This document shows positions 10,829 to 24,600 of a stretch of DNA of 64,000 nt, piece by piece. Under the pieces are notes generated by a model. The model was not told where the DNA came from, made no database searches, and saw nothing but the letters and a program-made list of their open reading frames with translations. Source of the stretch: Combretum micranthum (lineage: Eukaryota > Streptophyta > Magnoliopsida > Myrtales > Combretaceae). Position 1 is the stretch's first letter. Every line of letters begins with the position of its first letter. The DNA lies in assembly GCA_024138025.1 (NCBI GenBank), contig JAMXBD010000688.1:558001-622000 (forward strand). Reading direction: 5' to 3'. Made by a program: the position numbers and the translations under genes.

Positions 10829-12857
10829 TGTCACGCTCTATAGGGTACCCTAAACATAACAGTCCATTTTAACTCTAAACGTAAAGAGTTTAAAATTTCT
10901 AGCACGCTCACTAGTCTCTCCTAGGAAGACCTACAATCAGAAAAGACTCCTAATTAGCCTAAAAAAAATTTTAACTCCATTTTAACCTATTTGTTTAACT
11001 TCTAGGTTCAATTTCTTTTAGTTCTATTGTCCTGCTTTATAACCTAGTACTCTGATACCACTTAAACTGTCACGCCCCATAGGGTAGTCTAAATGTAACA
11101 GTCCACCACATGCCATATAAGACTCACGAATTACCACCTTAGTCCTTCGGGAGTCTTGTATAGATGTAAGGCGTCTCTTTACAACAATAGAATACTTGAA
11201 CCGATAGAGTTAAAGAGTTTAATTTGGCATCCAATAGCATTAGAAAATAAATCAAAACACATATATAATCAGTTACAAAATCTAAAGGGTATTCTCCTGC
11301 AAAAGAATATTGTTTAGAGGTCGATTAAAATCATCTAGAGTCTCTTGGTTTCCTACGGAAGTCTAAACAAATTTGAATACAACTTCTAGAGGAAACGCCT
11401 AAATCCTATACTTGAGCTGTAGGTTGCCTCGGTCTAAGCCATATAAATTCGTGCTGCAATAAATAAAAACTGTAGGGACATAAGCTATACTAGCTTAGTG
11501 AGTGAGAACTTCCAAGATCACATTTATAACACATTATACAAACAAGTGATTAGCCAGACAAGTGATATGCATTAAACATATGACCAGTCGGAAATCATAT
11601 GTGGATGGACTTGCGCCCTCCATCTCGGGTTAGCAGATTAACGAATACTGCAGTACTACTCAAATATGCCGTTTAGGATCACGATCAACCAACTTATAAA
11701 TTTGTTTGTGGATCACGATTAACTAACTCATTAATTCGTTTAAGGATCATGATTAACCAACTTTTACACCGTTTAGGATCACGAGCAACCAACCAATGCT
11801 AATGCTCCATCCACATTATGATATGAATGAATCCATATTTATTTTCAATGTCGAACAGTCAATTACACCAATTCTTTAAGTGATCAATCAATAATCACAG
11901 ACAATCAATCCTAATTCATCTATACAAACAATGGTTAATTACCCAGCTTCAATATTCTTATATTCAATTTCTCATATCAACAACAACCATATATAACTCC
12001 CATTCATCCCCATCATGCATATCCGTTTTATCTTTACCAAATATCTAGTGCAACTATCATTACAATCACATAAAATAAATGGAATCGGAAGTAATACTCA
12101 CTCGGCCATTGGATCATCGGTCTTTTAGTAATAGTAATCCGGTGGTAGGGAATCGTCGATTTCGGGGTTAGCTAGAAAGGAAGAAATACCCTAATAATTA
12201 TTTCATCACTTAACTAATTCAAACTATTTATCAAAGTAGAAAATTCGTAATTCTCGTCATTTGCGGAAGTCCCGACTTAAAACGACCATAACTTGGTCAT
12301 TTTACTTGGAATTTCGTAAATTATATATCGATTTCTATCTACTTCGAAAGATCTATCTAATTCTAATATTATTTTCAATTTTTGAAAATTTTTGGGTCAC
12401 AAAAGAGTAGGATAAGCTCTGATCAGCAGCAAAATCCATAAAAAAAAAAATAGTTTTGTGAATGTTTGTAATGTCTCTACTTTATGGATCAACTATACGT
12501 GCAATATTGATGATTTCCTATCATGAATGGCATCTTATGAGTTTAATGTATGCATGCTCTTGATGATTTACTAAAAGAAAGTTTTGGAATTTCTTTATTT
12601 TGTAAGACTCCAATAATATTTACTTTTAAGAAAACTAGTTTCGTAAATTTGATAAATCTCTTTTGTTTTGGAATTATTACTTAGGAATTTCTAGTTATCT
12701 TTGCTAGAATTGAATCTTCATTATATCTATTATTTAAGACCTTCATTTCTACATAAAAATTCTCATTTTACACTTTGTAAACATATTTTCAAATAGGGTT
12801 TATTCCAAAATTCGAATTTTTGGAAATTTAGTTTTTGAATGTTTTCTTTAAGAAAAA
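10829..12857 (-). repeat. Truncated gypsy LTR with adjoining primer site and leader (copy T)
   Basis: Read on the minus strand, an LTR end (GGGGCGTGACA, plus-strand start 11068) is followed by TGGTATCAGAGT (11060-11049), the initiator-Met primer site, then about 190 bases of untranslated internal DNA. That runs into a 40-base scrap of LTR end starting at 10829. The LTR portion 11068-12857 matches 16863-18542 of solo copy S2, including both acceptors and the micro-exon. It stops abruptly, so the promoter half is missing. The whole is an element reduced by internal deletion to the ends around its primer site. Confidence 0.65.
12102..12171 (-). other. Putative LTR micro-exon (copy T)
   Basis: Lies between the acceptor TTCCTTTCTAG and the donor GGCCGA|GTGAGT. 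In the conserved splice phase it reads ANPEIDDSLPPDYYY then stop, aligning without gaps to the other family copies. Confidence 0.4.
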
Positions 12858-13880
12858 CTTGATTTTTCTTCATCTTTTTGCTCTGTTAAAACTTAAACAA
12901 TAGCAGAACAAATACAAAGCATATATATATATATATATATAAATATTTTAAGTATTTGAATAATTAAGGATATTTAGATAATTAATTGTGTAATAATTAT
13001 TCTCATCAAAATCATTCATGAACATAAAGTTCAACATTAATACCTAGTAGGATTTCTGAGGTTTTAAGGTGAAGTTGAGGTTATGTTAATAATATACATA
13101 CATAAATAACAAATAAGTTTGAAAAGGAAATCCTCCTTCCTTAGTTCTTTCTAAGGTGAAGTTGAGGTTATTTTACTAATACATATATATAAATAACAAT
13201 GTGTTTGAAAAGCAATTCTCCTTCTTTAGTTCTCAGTCTCTTTTGGGTAGGAATGATGTGAGCTGGTCTATCAACTCCTAAGAGAAGGCATAAATTTCTA
13301 TTGGTTTGGATTCCCATTTTTCAAACTGTATATGTTTCATATGGTTAGTGTTGCATTGCATATGTTTGTTAAATATACTTATTTGATAATTGTTTACAGC
13401 GTGATCTAGTCATATTATTCACTAAGCTATGATTTGTGTCATACCCTATAGTTTTTGTGCAGGAATATCTTAAGTTAGGAATGGGCTAAGATTGTGTGGA
13501 AAGAATTCCTTGAAGATAGAAGAAAAATTTGAACTAAAAATTAGATAGATTGTATAGTTAATTGCGATTTTGTTTATATAAAATAAGCTTAGATTATGAA
13601 TTGGATTATTTATACAATAGCTTAAAGTTTTGTATTGAGTAGATTATCTATCCAAATGTACTGTTTAGTAGAGGATACCAATTCTCTATAGTTTTAGTGG
13701 ACTATGGAGATCTATAATTCCTTAGTTATCAAATTATTTTTATACAATTAAAATTTGTATAGTCAATATTAAATAGAGTTTTGCAATCTTTAACTTGTAA
13801 AACGGTTCTCATATTATGGGTGCACACGTGATATGATAACTTTAGGTTAATCCTACTATGACCCTTTTAAGGTCATGACA
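12858..13880 (+). repeat. Truncated forward gypsy LTR tail with 87-bp tandem repeat
   Basis: From about 13240 the sequence follows the last part of the forward LTR: the CACTAAGCTATGA block, an acceptor-like GTTTTTGTGCAG, and the terminal AAGGTCATGACA ending at 13880. This corresponds to about 4840-5496 in S1. The 12900-13240 part holds an AT microsatellite and two direct copies of an 87-bp unit (starting near 13066 and 13153, both containing AAGGTGAAGTTGAGGTTAT). The promoter half of the LTR is absent. Confidence 0.5.
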
Positions 13881-14309
13881 CTATTTGTTAGTTATTTTCA
13901 TATTTGAGTCTTTGAATTGTCCTAAATGGTTCAATTCATTGGTTAGTTCATTATATTGAGTATTATTCAATTTCCTTTTTTGTCCATAAGTCTAAGCCTC
14001 TAAATTGACCAGAATACTATATCTGTATTCATCTCTAAACATCATTGCATTTAATAGAGTGTTATCTTTCTTTTGATATTCTTTTGAGAATTTTAAGCTC
14101 TAACAAAAAATACGTTTTTGTGGAGTTTGATTATGCCTTGGCTCTTAATAGCCAATAGGTTAAGGTTTTTCTTATGTTTTTTGTTCTTGTCTCTATATAA
14201 CCAATGGGTCAAAGCTTAACCAATTCTAATCTTGATGTCTTATTTGATACAAATGAAGATGTAGAACTTCATTATGAGGTTCATGGAAACATTTATGGGG
14301 TCTGCATCA
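13881..14309 (+). repeat. Candidate 5' LTR tail of gypsy element G2
   Basis: The segment ends GGTCTGCATCA at 14309 and is followed by TGGTATAAGAGT (14313-14324), a decayed methionine-tRNA primer site. A gag-like frame begins at 14600. The left LTR end is not visible and is probably lost at the junction with the truncated LTR at 13880. Confidence 0.4.
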
Positions 14310-14312
14310 AAT

Positions 14313-14324
14313 TGGTATAAGAGT
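14313..14324 (+). other. Primer binding site of G2
   Basis: TGGTATAAGAGT differs from the methionine-tRNA-complementary TGGTATCAGAGC at two positions. It lies between an LTR-like CA terminus and gag, as expected for priming minus-strand DNA synthesis. Confidence 0.5.
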
Positions 14325-16862
14325 TTGACTCTAAGTACAAGTTATATCCTTTTTTTATTTCTTTCATTATTAGATTCACATTGAGGTTTTAGTAAGTTAT
14401 CTTACTTATTTTTTGTTTCTTGTTCTTCAAGTGAAAAAAAAAGGGTAAAAGGTTGACAAACTAGAAAAAAAAAGTGAAATTTGAGAAATTATTCAAACGT
14501 GTGCAAGTTTAATTCTTCATAAAATCTTGTTGTCATAGTTCTTGATTTTACTCCTTCATTACTGTTAAGTAACTGTGAAGTTTCTCGATTTTTTAGGTTA
14601 TGGCAGAGAGATTTGAGGTTTTGATGATTAGGTGTTATAGGAGCATTATTTCTTACCCAAGTTGCTAATCTAAATTAGAAACGCAGAAAGAAAGATTTTG
14701 TGAGGAATTTTATTAAATATATGAGGAACATGAGAGTTAAATGATAACCTGATTGAGTGAAACACATGAAGCAATGATGTAAGGTCCTTTATAATATTTT
14801 TATTTTCATAATTTTTTTGTTTCATCATAGAGGAGGTAGATTAGAGTAAAATAATGAAGGAGATGATGAAGTAATTGAAGTAGATGACCTTAGTAGTAAA
14901 AGTGTTGTAGCAAAGTAGATCACAACCAAAAAGTTCCACACATATATCTTAGAAGTTGAAATATCAAGAAGAAATTGATATATAGGAATATGGGGAAGAA
15001 GCAACAATGAAGGAGAAATAAGTTCCCACGGTTCCAAGCATTTCTATGCAAGAGTGATTCCAAGATCCACAAAGATCAAAAGAATGGAATTTTGAAGAAT
15101 ATTAAGATGAAAATTCTATCTTTTCGAGGAAGGATTGATTTAGATGCCTATTAATAATAGAAGAAAATTGGGTTGATTTTCACTTGTCATAACTATTTGG
15201 AAGAGAAAAAGGCACATCTTGCGGTTGTTAAATTTTCTAACTATGCTATGATTTGGTAGAGTCAATTGGTAACAAGTGGGAGGCATAATAGAGAGAGAAT
15301 TGTAGAGACATGGGATGACTTGGAGGGGGATTACGCGAAAAAGTTTTGTTCCCCAATAGTGCAAAAAAGGTTTGTTCCTAGTCATTACTACTAGGGACTA
15401 CTCCAAAGGCTACAAAAACTATTGCAAGGAGATAAAGTCATTAATGATGGAGCAATGTAGTAGAGGATAGGGTAGTCACTACGACACTATTTCTCAATGG
15501 GTTAAATCATGACATCGCCATTGTTATAGAATTGTAATAGTATGTGGAGATGGAGGACATGTTGCATATGGTAGTATAGGTAAAGGAACAACATAAGAAA
15601 AGAGGGAACAAGTTGTTTTGTATTTCAAAACCATGGAAGTTTAACTGGAAGAAGGATGATAAGAATTCGTCAAAATCGAAGTCAACACAACTATAGCTAA
15701 AATAGAAATATTCTAGCAAGAATAAAGGTAAATCACAAAGTTTGTATTATTAACGTGATTTAAGGTGTCGTAGTTGTAATTGTCTAAGGCATGTGGCATC
15801 TCCATGCATGATAAGAGGACTATGATAGCTCTAGATGATAAGTAGTATGAGATTATGAGTATGATAGTGATTTAAATTATATGCCATCTTTAGAGGATGT
15901 GAGTGATGTAAAGCTTATCGATGAGGGAGATGCATTAATGACTAGGCAAGCCTTGAATTCATAGAACAAGGTTAATGAGATTGTGTTACAAAGGGATAAT
16001 GTCTTTCATAATAACGCAATTATGAAAGGTAAGGTTTGCAATGTTGTTATTGATGGTGGAAATTATGCATTGTTGCTAGTATAACACTTGTTGATAAGTT
16101 GAAATTGTCGACTGTGAAGCATTATAAGTTGCAATGGTTGAATGATTATGGTTAGATTAAGGTGATAAAGCAAGTGTAGGTAGCCTTTTCAATAGAGAGG
16201 TATAATGATGAGATTTTATGGGATATGGTGCCTATGCATGTGGGTCACTTGTTGTTGTGGATGTCATGATAATATGATAAAAATGCACATCATAATAAAG
16301 CTACGAATAGGTATACTTTATGAAGGAAGGAAAGAAATTCACTTAGGGTTCTTTATCAACCAAAAAAGTTTATGTAGAGCAAACAAGATTGAAGAGAGAT
16401 TATGATGAGATAGGAATGGCTAAGGAAGAGACTAAGGTCAAGCATCAGAGATCAATTTAGAAAAAGAAGAGAGTGAGAGGAAAGGAATTGAGGAAAAACA
16501 CTTGATAGAAAAGAAAAAAGAGGCAAATGAGCTTATATGCAAAAACACGAAGAGGTTAAGAGTCTTTTATGCAAATCATCTTATGCTTGTACTTACGTAG
16601 AAGGACAGTTATTTGAATACAAACTACTATTATTCTTTACAAATTGTTACTATGTCTTTGTTGCAGGAGCATGAAAATGTTTTTCCTCTTACTGGAAAGC
16701 TACCCATTTTGGGATAGAACATCAAACAAATTTTGTTTGTGGAGTAATGATTCCAAATAATCTACCATAGAGGAATTATCCTAAAGAAGCTGAGCAACTT
16801 TGGAAGGCAAGTGAAGGAGAGCTTATGGCGAAGGGTTACATATGTGAGAGTATGAATCCTAG

Positions 16863-19800
16863 TGTCACGCCCCAAGAGGTATCCTAAACGTAACAGCCCG
16901 CCACATGCCATATAAGACTCACAAATCACTACCGAAGTACTTTAAGAGTCTTGTATAGATGTAAGGCGTCCCTTTACGACAATAGAATACTCGAACCGAT
17001 GGAGTTAAAGAGTTTAATTTAGCATTCACTAGCAATTAAATACAACTTCTAGAGGAAACGCCTAGCTCCTGTACCTGAGCTATAGCTTGTCTCGGTCTAA
17101 GCCATATGGATTCATGCTGCAATAAATAAAAACTATAGAGACGTAAGCTACACTAGCTTATTGAGTGAGAACTTCCAGATCATAATTATATCACATCAAT
17201 CAAATAAGTGATTAATCAAACAAGTGATATGCATCAAACACATGAAATCATCAAACATATGACCAGTCGGAAATCATATGTAGATGGACTTACGCCCTCC
17301 ATCCCGGGTTAGCAGATTAACGAATCCCACATTACTACTCAGTATTCCGTTTAACATCACAGTCAATCAACTTATAAATTCGTTTATGGATCACGATTAA
17401 CTAACTCATTAATTCGTTTATGGATCACGATTAACCAACTTTTACACCATTAAGGATCACGGAAAACCAACCAATGCTAATGCTCCATCCCCAGTATGAT
17501 ATGAATGAGTCCATATTTATTTTCAATTTCGAATATTCAATTATACCAATTCTTTAAGTGATCAATCAATAATCGTAGACAGTCAATCCTAATTCATCTA
17601 TACAAGCAATGGTTAATCACCCGGCCTCGATATTCTTATATTCAATTTCTCATATCAACAAAAACCATATATAATTCCCATTCATCCCCATCATGCATAT
17701 CCATTTTATCTTTGCCAAGTATCTAGTGCAACTATCAATACAACCATATACAATAATTGAAATCGAAAGTGGTACTCACTCGGCCATGGATTACCGGTCT
17801 TTTAGTAATAATAGTCCGGTGGTAGAGAATCGTCGAATTCGCTGTCACCTAAAAAGGAAGAAATACCTTAATAAGTATTTCATCACTTAACTAATCCAAA
17901 CTATATATCAAAACTTAATAAATTCGTAATTCTCGTCATTTGTGGAAGTCCCGACTTAAAACGGCAATAACTTTGTCATTTTAACTCGGAATTTTGCAAA
18001 TTATATATCGATTTCTATCTACTTCGAAAGATATATCTAATTCTAATATTATTTTCAAGTTTTGAAAATTTTAGGGTCACGAAACATTAGGATTAGTTCT
18101 AATCAGTAACGATTTTCCAATTTCGAAAATAGTTTTGTAAATGTTTGAAATGTTTCGACTTTATAAATCAATTATAAATGCAATATTAATGATTTCCTAT
18201 CGTGAATGCATGTTATGAGTTTAATGTATGCATGATCTTGATGATGTTGACTAAAAGAAAATTTTAGGACTTCTTTATTTTGCAAGACTTCAAAAATAAC
18301 TACTTTTAAGAAAACTAGTTTCCTAATTTTGGTAACTCACTTGTGTTTTGGGATTATATCTTAGGAATTTCTTATTATCTTTGTTAGAATTGAGTCTTCA
18401 TAATATTTATTACTTAAGACCTTCATTTCTTCATAAAAATTCACATTTCATACTTTGTAAACATGTTTTCAAGTAAGATCTATTCCAAAATCCGAATTTT
18501 TAGAAAATTTGACTTTTGAAGTTTTTCTTTAAGAAAACTTGTTTAATGCATTAAAATTTAAGGCTTTATTATACCTATCCCCTAAGGACTTCATTTATTA
18601 CATAAAACTTTCATTTTGAGCTTGGAAAATAGGTTTTTTTATGGCAATAATCCAAAATTACGAATTTCCTAAATTGACAAAAATTCCTATATTGTTTCTA
18701 CTCTTTGTTTTGCATATTCCTCTTATCATATCTATTCCAACTCATAAAAATCATCACTTAATGATATCTATTACCTATAACCTTCATTTTTTATATAAAA
18801 CACAAGTTTCAAAGTTGATAAAAGGGTTTTTAAAGCATGGTTTTGAAGTCATACGAATTTTTCTTTTGAACATTTCAACCAAAAATTTTTTCTTTTAAGT
18901 TCCTTGTCTTATCTACTTAAAGATTTACTAACTACAACATTTATATACACAAGACAAAGCTTTTATGAGCATTAATGCATTAAAATACAAAATATTCATG
19001 AGATCATGAAGGTCAAGTATGATATGAGTATCTAAATGCTAGATCTACTACTTATGATGCATGAAATGAAATTTGATAGCATGAACATGGTTTTTTATGC
19101 AAGATCTCTACTTTATTCTATTATTATATGCATGAACATGAAGATATTCCAACAAAAATCCTTTCAACACAAGATCTACTCTTGTGATGGCTTGATATTC
19201 TTGTAGTGGTATTTTCTTGTCCCTAGCAAGTGCTCATGAGGACTTGAATGTGAAAATACCCATGAATGATCTTGTCATTACAAGATTTAATGATAGAAAG
19301 GGTTAAGATTCATCACCTAAGGCTTCAATCAAGTGGAAAATGAAGAAGAAATGAGCTTGTGTGTGTGTGGAGTGTGTAGGGCTCACGACACAAGGGCAAG
19401 AATAGAGAGGATTTTACTTTGAGTGAAAAATTTGAAAGAGTAGAAATGAGGAGAAAGAGTGTAAATGAGTATATATATGGAGTAAATTAGGGTTTGTCTG
19501 TATTATAAAAAGAAGAAATAAAATAAATTGAGGGTAAATTAGAGGAGGGGGGGTGGTGTGTGTGGGGGGTTGGGGTTGTTTGCAGACCACACATGGAGGG
19601 AGAGAAAGAGAGAGTTAAATAAATTTTGTTTTGTAATTTATGTAATAAAAAGTATTAAATGTAATAATTTGTTAAGAGATAATTTTTTTATTGGAAAAGA
19701 AAATGTAATTGAGTGTTTGTAAGGATGTAAAACTAGGGTATGGCTTGTGTGTATAGTAGGTTGTACTTGTGAATAGTAATGAATAGTAAACAAGACATTT

Positions 19801-20210
19801 ACTTTACCGGTGGTAAAGAGAATACGAGAAAAAGGCTATACCTGTAATTTTTATAACCCGAAAAATTATAAAACTTATATTTTTGAAATTCTTACTAAAT
19901 TTCAGTTCTAAAGAGTATTCTGGAATATTTTTCTGAATTTCTAGTTCCGGGGCTTGCTTTTCCGTAATGGATCTCGGAAGGCTCGGAATAGAAAATTTTT
20001 TGAAATAAGAACTTTTTATGGTTATACTTTTAAACAATATTCCACATTAAATTATTTTATAAAAGTTCTTTTAATTTGAAACCGAAGGAAAGCCAGATCC
20101 AGGGTTCTTAGGTTTCTCTCACAAGGTTTATACTAATCCAGTTTAGGGTTTTGGTTTCCGGTTTCCGGTTTCTGAAGTTTACTTAGTTGCTAGGAAAATT
20201 GGGGTTTACA
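16863..20210 (-). repeat. Solo LTR, Tekay-like family, with TSD CCTAG (copy S2)
   Basis: On the plus strand it begins TGTCACGCCCC and ends GGGGTTTACA. CCTAG is duplicated exactly at 16858-16862 and 20211-20215. The insertion point lies inside the reverse transcriptase of G2, whose protein continues cleanly across the gap. On the minus strand I see a TATA-rich site at 19478-19470, donor CCTTAG|GTGATG (GT 19316-19315), acceptor CTTCCTTTTTAG (AG 17850-17849), donor GGCCGA|GTGAGT (GT 17779-17778) and acceptor TTTATTTATTGCAG (AG 17118-17117). There is no internal domain, so it arose by LTR-LTR recombination. Length is 3348 bp. Confidence 0.9.
17780..17848 (-). other. Putative LTR micro-exon (copy S2)
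   Basis: A 69-nt segment between a pyrimidine-tract acceptor and GA|GTGAGT. With the last G of exon 1 it reads GDSEFDDSLPPDYYY then TAA. Intron 1 would be 19316-17849 (1468 nt) and intron 2 would be 17779-17117 (663 nt). Confidence 0.45.
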
Positions 20211-20879
20211 CCTAGTGCAATTCTTGTACTCTTAGTTCCTAAGAAATATGGTTCATGGAAGATGCATGTGTACATTATTGCTTTATTAACCGTAAAGTAT
20301 CATCATTCTATTCCTATATTACACAGCATACTTGATAAGTAAAAAGGTGTGACCTTCATTTCAAAGATTGATTTGAGGAGTGGTTATCATCAAATTCAGA
20401 TAAAGGAAAGAGATGAATGGAAATATGACATTATGGATTATATGAAATGTTTAGTATGTCTTCTAATGCACCAAGTACCTTTATGTGTTTGATGAATCAA
20501 GTAAAGCGACCATTTATAAATAAGTTTATTGTCATTTATTTTAATATATTTCTTGTCATAGTGCAAATTTGGATGCATTTGTAGTTCACTTGCAACATGT
20601 ACTTGATGTCTAGAGGAAGGAGAGATTGTTTGTTAATTGGAAGAAGTGACTGTTTCATCTGGAGAGAATAATTTTTCAATGATATGCTGTTAGCAGAAAC
20701 AACACTGAGGTAGACCAGGAGATGATGAAAACAATTGGAAAATGACCAACGCCCAAAAACTCTTCTAAAGTTGGGAATTTTCTTAGTTAGCTACTTTGTA
20801 TAAGGTTTGAGATTGATTTTAGTACACTGCAACTCCTTTCGCCAAAGTTATTAAAAAGTCAATTGGGTTTAATACAAGT

Positions 20880-21619
20880 TTGTTATACTCTATTCCACTT
20901 ATAGTAATTTTGAGCTTAATCTGATCTATTTTTAGATAAATTCTTATGAATTTTGTGCTTTTATTGTTTAAATGTTATTTTTCAACTCCTAAGATCAAGA
21001 AAGAAGAAAGAAGGTGGTTTGGATCATATTTGGAGCAAAAAAACAATAAAATTCAAAGATAGATTTCTATTAAGGCCTTAAAAAATACTTGCTGAGGGAA
21101 AAATCTCAAGGCAAAGTTCCTAGAAGTACCCCAAATCTAGCCTTCCATATGACCCTTGGTTTGTACTTATTTGCACTAAGGTGATCGAGCCCCAGACTTC
21201 ATGATATAGCTTCAATTGTTTCATAGAGTTGAGCCCTAAATTCAACCCATGATAGAAGTTGAGCCAAAATCCAAGCTTGTGAAGAAAAGATATAGCTTGG
21301 ACCGCAGCTAAACTTGAAGCCTTGGACCTGACCCATGAAAGTGACCCTATCTAGTTGTCACAAATGTGTTAGCTCAACAACACGCGTGTGAAAATAAGGA
21401 TAAATTCTGTTATAAAGAATCTGCCTTGTCTACAAATAAAATCTTCATGATTTTCTATGCATGTATCTTATAAATAAACGTATATAGACATCCAATGAGT
21501 GTGTCGTATGTAACAAATTAGTAATGTAGCGTAGAGAGAGAAATTTTTAGTGAAAGAATTGTTTTTTCTCGCTAAGGAATTCAAAGTTTCTTAGGTAAAA
21601 TCATTTTAACCCATAGTTT
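20880..21619. other. Unassigned retroelement-like DNA, left half
   Basis: No coding signal is seen. With the solo LTR at 21625-25241 removed, this joins 25247 onward into one continuous AT-rich stretch. Its texture resembles the noncoding part of a long-LTR gypsy element, but I found neither a primer site nor LTR termini, so I leave it unassigned. Confidence 0.35.
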
Positions 21620-21624
21620 GTATT

Positions 21625-24600
21625 TGTCATGCCCCAAAGGGTACTCTAAACATGGCAGTCCACTACATACGATATTAAGATTTAAGAATATCTACCTTAG
21701 ACACATGAAAGTTTCGATATCATACGTAAGGCACACAATACAGTAATAGAAGATGCCGGTAGGAAGTGTAGTTTGAGCAAGTAATATAAAGCATGCAAGA
21801 ATCTAGATAAATATTAACCCACATAATGTAATTCATTAATTCATTATAAAAGCCTCAAGGGCATTTCCCTCACTAAAATCTCCAAGAATCGAATCATAAA
21901 ATCTAAGTTTTTATAATAAACTTAAATAATATCACTAAAAGATTTTAAAGGAAGTTTGATCTAGGTCCATGATTGGATTTCCCCCAAAAGGTCCCAAAAG
22001 ATAACTTACGCAGATAAATGAAGATCGTGGGTACAAAAGCGAATGATCCTGTGCATACAAAAATCTATAGGGATGTAAGCGTTACTAGCTTAGTGAGGAC
22101 ATTCTCGGTTTACCATACTCAAAACAAAAGATATCAAACAAGTTTAATTATTCAAGTAAGTGAAATGAAACAAACACATGAGTATACAAGACATATGGTT
22201 TTCCAAAAACCAATTGTTGAATGAATTTATGCCCTTCATTTGGGGTTGGGTATACTAGCCAATTACAGCTAACAGATAAATTTTATGATTCTTACATGCT
22301 ACTATTCACCATAAAAAACATGTAGATCATATCGGTTACTATTCACCATATGCAAATACTACCGGTTATGCCAACCATCAATATTATACACTTTTCCTAC
22401 CAAATGTATAATAGCAAATGCAATGAGACTCAATTCATAAAGTGCATGAGTCGATTTTATTAAGAGTCTAGCATTTAGTTATAATATCTTGAGGGTGATC
22501 ATAGAATTTTCAGACACTTTAACATGGTAGTAGAGCATACAATTTATTATAGCAATTTGAGACTCGATATGCTTAATATGAATTCACCAATCATTATAAA
22601 TTACATGCACTTTTCCATTTTATCTTTTCCTATTTCTAGTGCCATTAAACTACAAGTACAAGCATGAGTATGAAAAATAGGGGAAGTAAACTCATTTGGC
22701 CATGTCTTGATGGTAGCTTCCCTAATCAAAGTAGTCTTTGGGATAGTAATTGTCATCCTCCTTGGTTTCTAGGCAAAAGAAATACACAAAATGAGTATTT
22801 AATAGAATTTCTACTTAAATTTTCTAACTCTATCTTCTATTTGCATATTATATGTCATTTTCTACCTACTCAAAAAGATCTATCTATTTTTAAGGTTACT
22901 TTTACCATAAAAAGTCATTTTTGGTCCCGACATAGGAGGGTACAGATTCATTATGAAATTCCCAACCTTTAAAGGACAATTTTCTAAATTTTTCTTCATC
23001 AAAACATCCTTAAACAAAAACATAGTATTTGTATGGTTGAAAATCCTTTGAATATATATATATATATTATATATATATACTCATATTGTATGCATGATTT
23101 TAATGGTGTTGTCTCAACATTGAACTTTTTTTCATAAAACAATTTGCCTTTAAAAGTTTAAAGATTGAAACTTTGAAAATTTCACTTTAAGTTGTTGAAA
23201 GGAAAATTAAAAATTTTTGGATTATTATAAGTAATTGCTTTCATATTATAATTTCATTTCCTAACTTTTTCAAAGGTAAATTAATTTTCAAAAACTTAGT
23301 CTCTTTAAGATATCCACCAATTTTTATTTCTAGTGATTGGAAATGAGGTTTCCAAAAATTTTCTCTTAAGATATTGATAGTCTCTAAGGTTTTGAGTTAT
23401 GTTACAGGTATATTTTCTCTTTATATTCATACCCTTCTAGTTCGTAGAAAATAAGTTTATCATTACTAAAACTTACTTTCTTTGGCTAATTTTTGCTTTT
23501 TTAAGTGGGTTTATAAACTAGTGAGTTGATTTTATTTTAATTTTAAAAACTTGTCTAGTTCTTGGTGTTTATGATGAAGTTGGTAAAGATCCTTATAAAT
23601 AAGTTTTTATGAAAACTTGCATAGCAAATAACTTTTAGCATTAATGTTTTAAACCAAAATTTTCATATTACCATTCAAAAAGGAATTGTATATTCATTTA
23701 GTAAGATCCTTGAAGGAATCCTCTTTATTGACACTTTGAAATTTCATGATGAGTTTGTATAAATTTTCAAAAAGAATTTATTAAGAACAATTTGCTAAAT
23801 CTTGATGGAAAAATATTTGCTAAGTGATAAAATCCATTTTAAAGTGAGTTTAGTCTTGTTCTCTTTATTAAAGAAAAAACCCCTTGTTATTTTTATTAAG
23901 ACAACAACATTTTGATCATGCATGAATATGGTTATGTAGCCATGAAAAAGATAAGAATAACACATAATAAGATAGAAAAAGATATAAGGAGCAAATAATC
24001 ATAATAGTAAGGTCAAGTATTTGAGTTGTAGCTTCATCAAGGCTTCCCAAAACTAAGAATAGACTAGTTCCAAAAAGAAAAGAAAAGAAAGAAAAAGAAA
24101 AAAGCATAATAGTAAGAGTAATAATAAGAGTAATACCAAGATGTTAGATTAGTGAGCATTTAGGCTCTAAGAAATATAGATATACATATATAAAATACAT
24201 ATATATGGAGTTAGATTAGAGCTACAATAATAATACAACAATATAATAACAAAATAACATAGCAATAGTAAAAAAAATATTTAAGCATGAACAAGAACAA
24301 AACATGAACATATTGTTGCTTCTTCAACACTTTGGTTATAGGAAACACACACTATGGTCATGTAATGTTGCATGACATGAAGAAAAAATATGCGATAATT
24401 TTACCTAAGGTTTATGTGGAGATAGAGGAAGAAAGAATTTGTTGTTGGTTGTGTGAAGATAGTAATGGGGTGAGAAGAAAAGAGAGAGTTGGAAAAGAAT
24501 TTTTGGAGAGAGGTTTTGTAGAGAAATTTTGGGAGAGTTTTAGTATGTAAATGAAGTGTGTGAAAGAAATGGAGGGAGAATGGGTATTTATAGAGTTTTG

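Larger units (their letters stand above)
14600..20870 (+). pseudogene. Degenerate Ty3/gypsy gag-pol (G2), split by a solo LTR
   Basis: Translations in shifting frames give, in order, Gag from MAERFEVL at 14600, then EEKKAHLAVVKFSNYAMIW and KRFVPSHYY (15190-15390). A zinc-knuckle remnant CRSCNCLRHVASPC follows near 15766-15807. Protease comes next with VIDGGNYALLL near 16050 and VPMHVGHLLLW near 16230. Reverse transcriptase starts with GIEHQTNFV and MAKGYICESMNP, which runs straight into the solo LTR at 16863. The same protein resumes at 20211 with AILVLLVPKKYGSWKMH, FISKIDLRSGYHQIQIKE and an RNase H boundary. The element is lost after about 20870: no integrase or 3' LTR is visible. Many stops and frameshifts make it non-functional. 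The exact gypsy lineage is uncertain. Confidence 0.8.

Noticed and set aside
18641..18898. 85-residue plus-strand frame starting MAIIQNYEF
   Set aside because: Lies in the proposed intron of solo LTR S2 on the antisense side. AT-rich with no conserved motif.
22664..22972. 102-residue plus-strand frame
   Set aside because: Inside solo LTR S3, antisense to the leader exon. Not preserved in S2 or S4.
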